Shown in pieces: positions 5,486-7,692 of a stretch of 7,692 bases of DNA. A model generated the notes under the pieces. That model saw only the letters and a program-made list of their open reading frames with translations. It was not told the origin of the DNA and did not search any database. Positions within the stretch are counted from its first letter, which is position 1, and each line of letters opens with the position of its first letter. The DNA comes from Gammaproteobacteria bacterium (GTDB lineage: Bacteria > Pseudomonadota > Gammaproteobacteria > Burkholderiales > Burkholderiaceae_C). The stretch is taken from positions 1 through 7,692 of the forward strand of contig JASGCH010000057.1 in NCBI GenBank assembly GCA_030054245.1, read 5' to 3'. A program made the position numbers and the translations under genes.

Positions 5486-6732
5486 ATCGCAGACGGATAG
5501 TGGTGACGGGGCTGGGGTGTGTTACTCCTTTGGGAAATACAGTTAAGGATTCATGGGATGGCGCTGTAGCTGGAAGGTCTGGCATTGGCTTGGTAACTCG
5601 GTGTGATGTAAGCAACTTACCTTGTAAGATTGCTGGCGAAGTGAAAGGCCTAGACTTGGATAAGTATTTGTCGGCTCGTGATATTAGAACCTTAGATACC
5701 TTTATTCATTATGGTGTGGTTGCCGCCAAAGAAGCGGCGGCTGATGCTGGGTTAGAAACGGGTGAGGGTTTATCAGACGAACAATCTGAGCGCTATGGTT
5801 GCGTCATTGGGTCCGGTATTGGAGGGCTGAGTTACATTGAACGCACGGCCGCTGAATACGCAAAAAGTGGTCATAAGCGCGTATCGCCTTTTTTTGTCCC
5901 AGGTACTATTATCAATATGCCGGCGGGGATCGTTTCTATCGAACTGAATTTACGAGGTCCAAGCTTTGCTGTCTCTTCGGCGTGTACCACTGGGTTGCAT
6001 AGCATAGGTGAGGCCGCGCGTATCATTCGTTATGGAGATGCGGATCTTATGCTGGCTGGAGGCACAGAGGCTTCTATTTGTCCTTTAGGACTCTCTGGAT
6101 TTAGTGCCATGCGTGCCTTATCCACCCACAATGCCGAACCTGAGAAGGCCTCCCGTCCATGGGACAAAAACCGCGATGGCTTTGTTATGGGTGAAGGCGC
6201 TGGGGTTATGGTATTGGAAGAACTAGCCCACGCCAAAGCGCGTAACGCACGCATTTACTGTGAATTAGTTGGTTATGGACTGTCGTCGGATGCGAGTCAT
6301 ATTACCGCACCCAATGTCGATGGTCCTTATCGTGCTATGTCTAAGGCACTGAGTGACGCTCGGCTGAATGTCGATGAAGTGCAGTATATCAATGCCCATG
6401 GAACATCGACTCAGCTTGGAGATATTAACGAAACCAACGCGATCGTTAAGTTGTTTGGTGAACATAGCAAAAAATTGTTGGTGAGCTCTACCAAATCTAT
6501 GACGGGTCACCTATTAGGCGGAGCGGGTGGGGTGGAAAGTATTTTTTCGGTGCTGGCGATTTGGACGAAAACTGCACCACCGACCATCAATTTAGACCAA
6601 CAAGATGAAAATTCCCTTTTAGATCATTGTGCTCATTGGGCGCGTTCGATGCCCATAGAGGTGGTGATGAAAAATAATTTTGGGTTTGGTGGTACCAATG
6701 GATGCCTTATTTTCCAAAGATTTAAGGAGTAA
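5482..6732 (+). CDS. fabF: Beta-ketoacyl-ACP synthase II (KAS II)
   Basis: FabF catalyses condensation of malonyl-ACP with acyl-ACP during fatty-acid elongation, and in bacteria is needed for C16:1 to C18:1 elongation. The 416-residue length is normal. The thiolase-fold N-terminus MNRRRIVVTGLGCVTPLG is typical. Catalytic residues are visible: Cys168 in SSACTTG, His306 in NAHGTSTQLGD and His343 in KSMTGHLLGGAGG, with Lys338 in the same segment, and the C-terminal glycine-rich NNFGFGGTNG motif at about 398-407. It lies 32 nt after acpP, as in most proteobacteria, and the two are probably cotranscribed. The start is the ATG at 5482, which overlaps a small leader ORF. The TAA stop (6730-6732) forms the first bases of a 188-bp palindromic repeat. 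Confidence 0.98.
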   Translation: MNRRRIVVTGLGCVTPLGNTVKDSWDGAVAGRSGIGLVTRCDVSNLPCKIAGEVKGLDLDKYLSARDIRTLDTFIHYGVVAAKEAAADAGLETGEGLSDEQSERYGCVIGSGIGGLSYIERTAAEYAKSGHKRVSPFFVPGTIINMPAGIVSIELNLRGPSFAVSSACTTGLHSIGEAARIIRYGDADLMLAGGTEASICPLGLSGFSAMRALSTHNAEPEKASRPWDKNRDGFVMGEGAGVMVLEELAHAKARNARIYCELVGYGLSSDASHITAPNVDGPYRAMSKALSDARLNVDEVQYINAHGTSTQLGDINETNAIVKLFGEHSKKLLVSSTKSMTGHLLGGAGGVESIFSVLAIWTKTAPPTINLDQQDENSLLDHCAHWARSMPIEVVMKNNFGFGGTNGCLIFQRFKE

Positions 6733-6918
6733 GACTGTTGCACCATCAGCTGTGGTGCCGAAGTTGCACTGTCAACCGCCTAAGTTATGCGGTGCACTCC
6801 AAATGATTATCTTCGGATAATGATAATGGGCGCTGTGCTGTCTATGCTACCTCCGGAGTGACATAACGCAGTCATTTGGTAGTGCAGTTGTGGCACCAGC
6901 CGATGTTGCAATAGTCTT
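6731..6918. repeat. 188-bp compound palindromic element (paired inverted AAGACTG repeats)
   Basis: Two family copies face each other. The left end is AAGACTGTTGCACCA (6731-6745) with a local hairpin GCACCA/TGGTGC (6740-6745 with 6753-6758). The right end (6890-6918) closely matches the right part of the 4979-5013 copy and ends ATAGTCTT. Between them the arms pair in order over long range: TTGCA 6738-6742 with TGCAA 6907-6911, GGTGCC 6754-6759 with GGCACC 6892-6897, TGCACT 6765-6770 with AGTGCA 6881-6886, GTTATG 6784-6789 with CATAAC 6862-6867, and CACTCC 6795-6800 with GGAGTG 6855-6860. The apex holds a TTCG tetraloop hairpin. It fills most of the 235-nt gap between fabF and the ygfX-like gene and contains no convincing coding frame. 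Confidence 0.65.
6803..6824 (+). other. TTCG-tetraloop hairpin at the apex of the palindromic element
   Basis: ATTATC (6806-6811), TTCG (6812-6815) and GATAAT (6816-6821) form a perfect 6-bp stem closed by a C-G pair on a TTCG loop, an unusually stable RNA tetraloop. The stem extends by two pairs beyond one G-G mismatch. No T-tract follows on either strand, so it is not an ordinary rho-independent terminator. Confidence 0.55.
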
Positions 6919-6967
6919 TATTTGGCAGGGGTTGCCGCGTTGCCTTAGGACCGAGGATACTAGACGC

Positions 6968-7582
6968 ATGACAAAAATACCACATTACCCGGCCGGGTTT
7001 ATATGGATCATCCACTCTTTTCGAGTTCAAAGAGTCATGAATGTGAGCTTGTTGCTTGGCTCCTTGATTTTCGCTGGTTTAGCCACATATAGTGCTGGAT
7101 ATCAGATAGATTTTATTGGGCTTTCTTGGCTACCTGTGGTCTTGGCCATGAGGATAGTTTGGCAATCCTATACCCAGCCAGGAGTTTTGATGTGGAATAC
7201 GCGCTATTGGACTTGGGTCAACCAAAAAGCTACGACTCCCTCTGGGTCACTACCGGCTGACCTGCCCAATGACTGCGTTAGGCAGTTCAATCCGGATAAA
7301 TATATTCGTCAATTCCGAAGGTTGTGTGCACTTTGGCTAGGTTGTGGTGACAGCTCGCGGCGCCACGGGCTTTCTCAAGATCGTAACTTGACCTTACACT
7401 TATCAGCCATCGTAGTGGACTGGCAAAAGTGGATGCTGGTGCAGTTTGAAGTGGCTGATCCAGTACGATGGGTGGATAAATACCGTTGGTTTTGGGTTGA
7501 AAAAGGGGAGGAGTCCGACTGGACTGAATGGCGCAGATGCTTGTATGCATGTATTAATAAGGGGCAGAGATATGAGAACTAA
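6968..7582 (+). CDS. YgfX-like inner-membrane protein (tentative)
   Basis: From the ATG at 6968 the protein is 204 residues. It has two adjacent hydrophobic helices at about 25-46 and 48-66, then a soluble C-terminal part ending in VDKYRWFWVEKGEESDW followed by TEWRRCLYACINKG. Two closely spaced N-terminal helices and a C-terminal Asp/Glu-x-W-x-x-L/W-R-R motif are the shape of YgfX (CptA) proteins. Such genes can occur beside fabF or rpoE in betaproteobacteria. YgfX members are usually about 130-150 residues, so roughly 50 residues between the helices and the C-terminal domain (about 70-135) look extra. The open frame extends to a GTG at 6890, but that start lies inside the repeat element. 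The ATG at 6968 has GAGG at 6953-6956. The function could be envelope-related. The family call is tentative and existence of the gene is more certain. Confidence 0.6.
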   Translation: MTKIPHYPAGFIWIIHSFRVQRVMNVSLLLGSLIFAGLATYSAGYQIDFIGLSWLPVVLAMRIVWQSYTQPGVLMWNTRYWTWVNQKATTPSGSLPADLPNDCVRQFNPDKYIRQFRRLCALWLGCGDSSRRHGLSQDRNLTLHLSAIVVDWQKWMLVQFEVADPVRWVDKYRWFWVEKGEESDWTEWRRCLYACINKGQRYEN

Positions 7583-7692
7583 ATTAAATTTGTTCATAAA
7601 ATGCTTGGGGTTGCTGGTATTCCTAAGTACATTCCCTGTGGCGAGCTTGGGGCAGTCAGGAGGGGGGGCACCCACGGTACGGGTGTTTCCTG
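7572..7692 (+). CDS. Partial CDS, N-terminus of an exported protein
   Basis: An ATG at 7572 with AAGGGG at 7559-7564 (7-nt spacer) opens a frame that runs to the window edge (40 codons). It overlaps the end of the preceding gene by 11 nt, implying translational coupling. The product begins with a classical signal peptide: basic MRTK, a hydrophobic core LFIKCLGLLVFLSTF, then a small-residue region around PVASLGQ, followed by a Gly/Ser linker and APTVRVFP. No lipobox is evident (the Cys is inside the hydrophobic core). A periplasmic DegP/MucD-type protease, often near this locus in betaproteobacteria, is one possibility, but too little is present to assign a family. Confidence 0.7.
   Translation, partial: MRTKLNLFIKCLGLLVFLSTFPVASLGQSGGGAPTVRVFP

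Overview
The window looks like a chromosomal segment from a betaproteobacterium of moderate to low GC. Three things suggest this: FabF and ACP sequences of proteobacterial type, an RsmI-like methyltransferase near fatty-acid synthesis genes (a betaproteobacterial arrangement), and GspL/GspM components of a type II secretion system. The genus cannot be named from the sequence alone.

The left half (about 1-4900) is read on the minus strand. From right to left it holds an RsmI-like tetrapyrrole-methylase-family gene (4140-4898), a 580-residue multi-pass membrane protein of unknown function (2316-4058), a rho-independent terminator (2188-2219), tRNA-Pro(GGG) (2037-2113) with its own terminator, gspL (787-1938) and gspM (317-790) joined by an ATGA overlap, and the first 33 codons of an unrecognised gene (1-99). 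The right half is read on the plus strand: acpP (5183-5449), fabF (5482-6732), a YgfX-like inner-membrane protein (6968-7582), and the start of an exported protein (7572-7692) that overlaps the ygfX-like gene by 11 nt. The MTase and acpP-fabF genes diverge from a 284-nt spacer. In many betaproteobacteria a related methyltransferase begins the maf-yceD-rpmF-plsX-fabH-fabD-fabG-acpP-fabF cluster, so the middle of that cluster seems to be missing or moved here.

Two features stand out. The first is an almost perfect 63-unit array of hexanucleotides (3259-3636) inside the membrane-protein gene. It uses essentially three unit types and encodes 126 residues of Ala-Gly, Ala-Val and Ala-Leu dipeptides, a long uncharged silk-like or helical segment. 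The second is a dispersed palindromic repeat family with termini close to AAGACTGTTGCACC and GGTGCCATAGTCTT. A member lies in four of the intergenic gaps: 113-243, 2228-2262, 4979-5013 and 6731-6918. Sizes range from about 35 bp to 188 bp, and the largest begins inside the fabF stop codon. I did not recognise this family as a named element. A smaller point is a four-codon leader ORF with a good Shine-Dalgarno site whose stop overlaps the fabF start.
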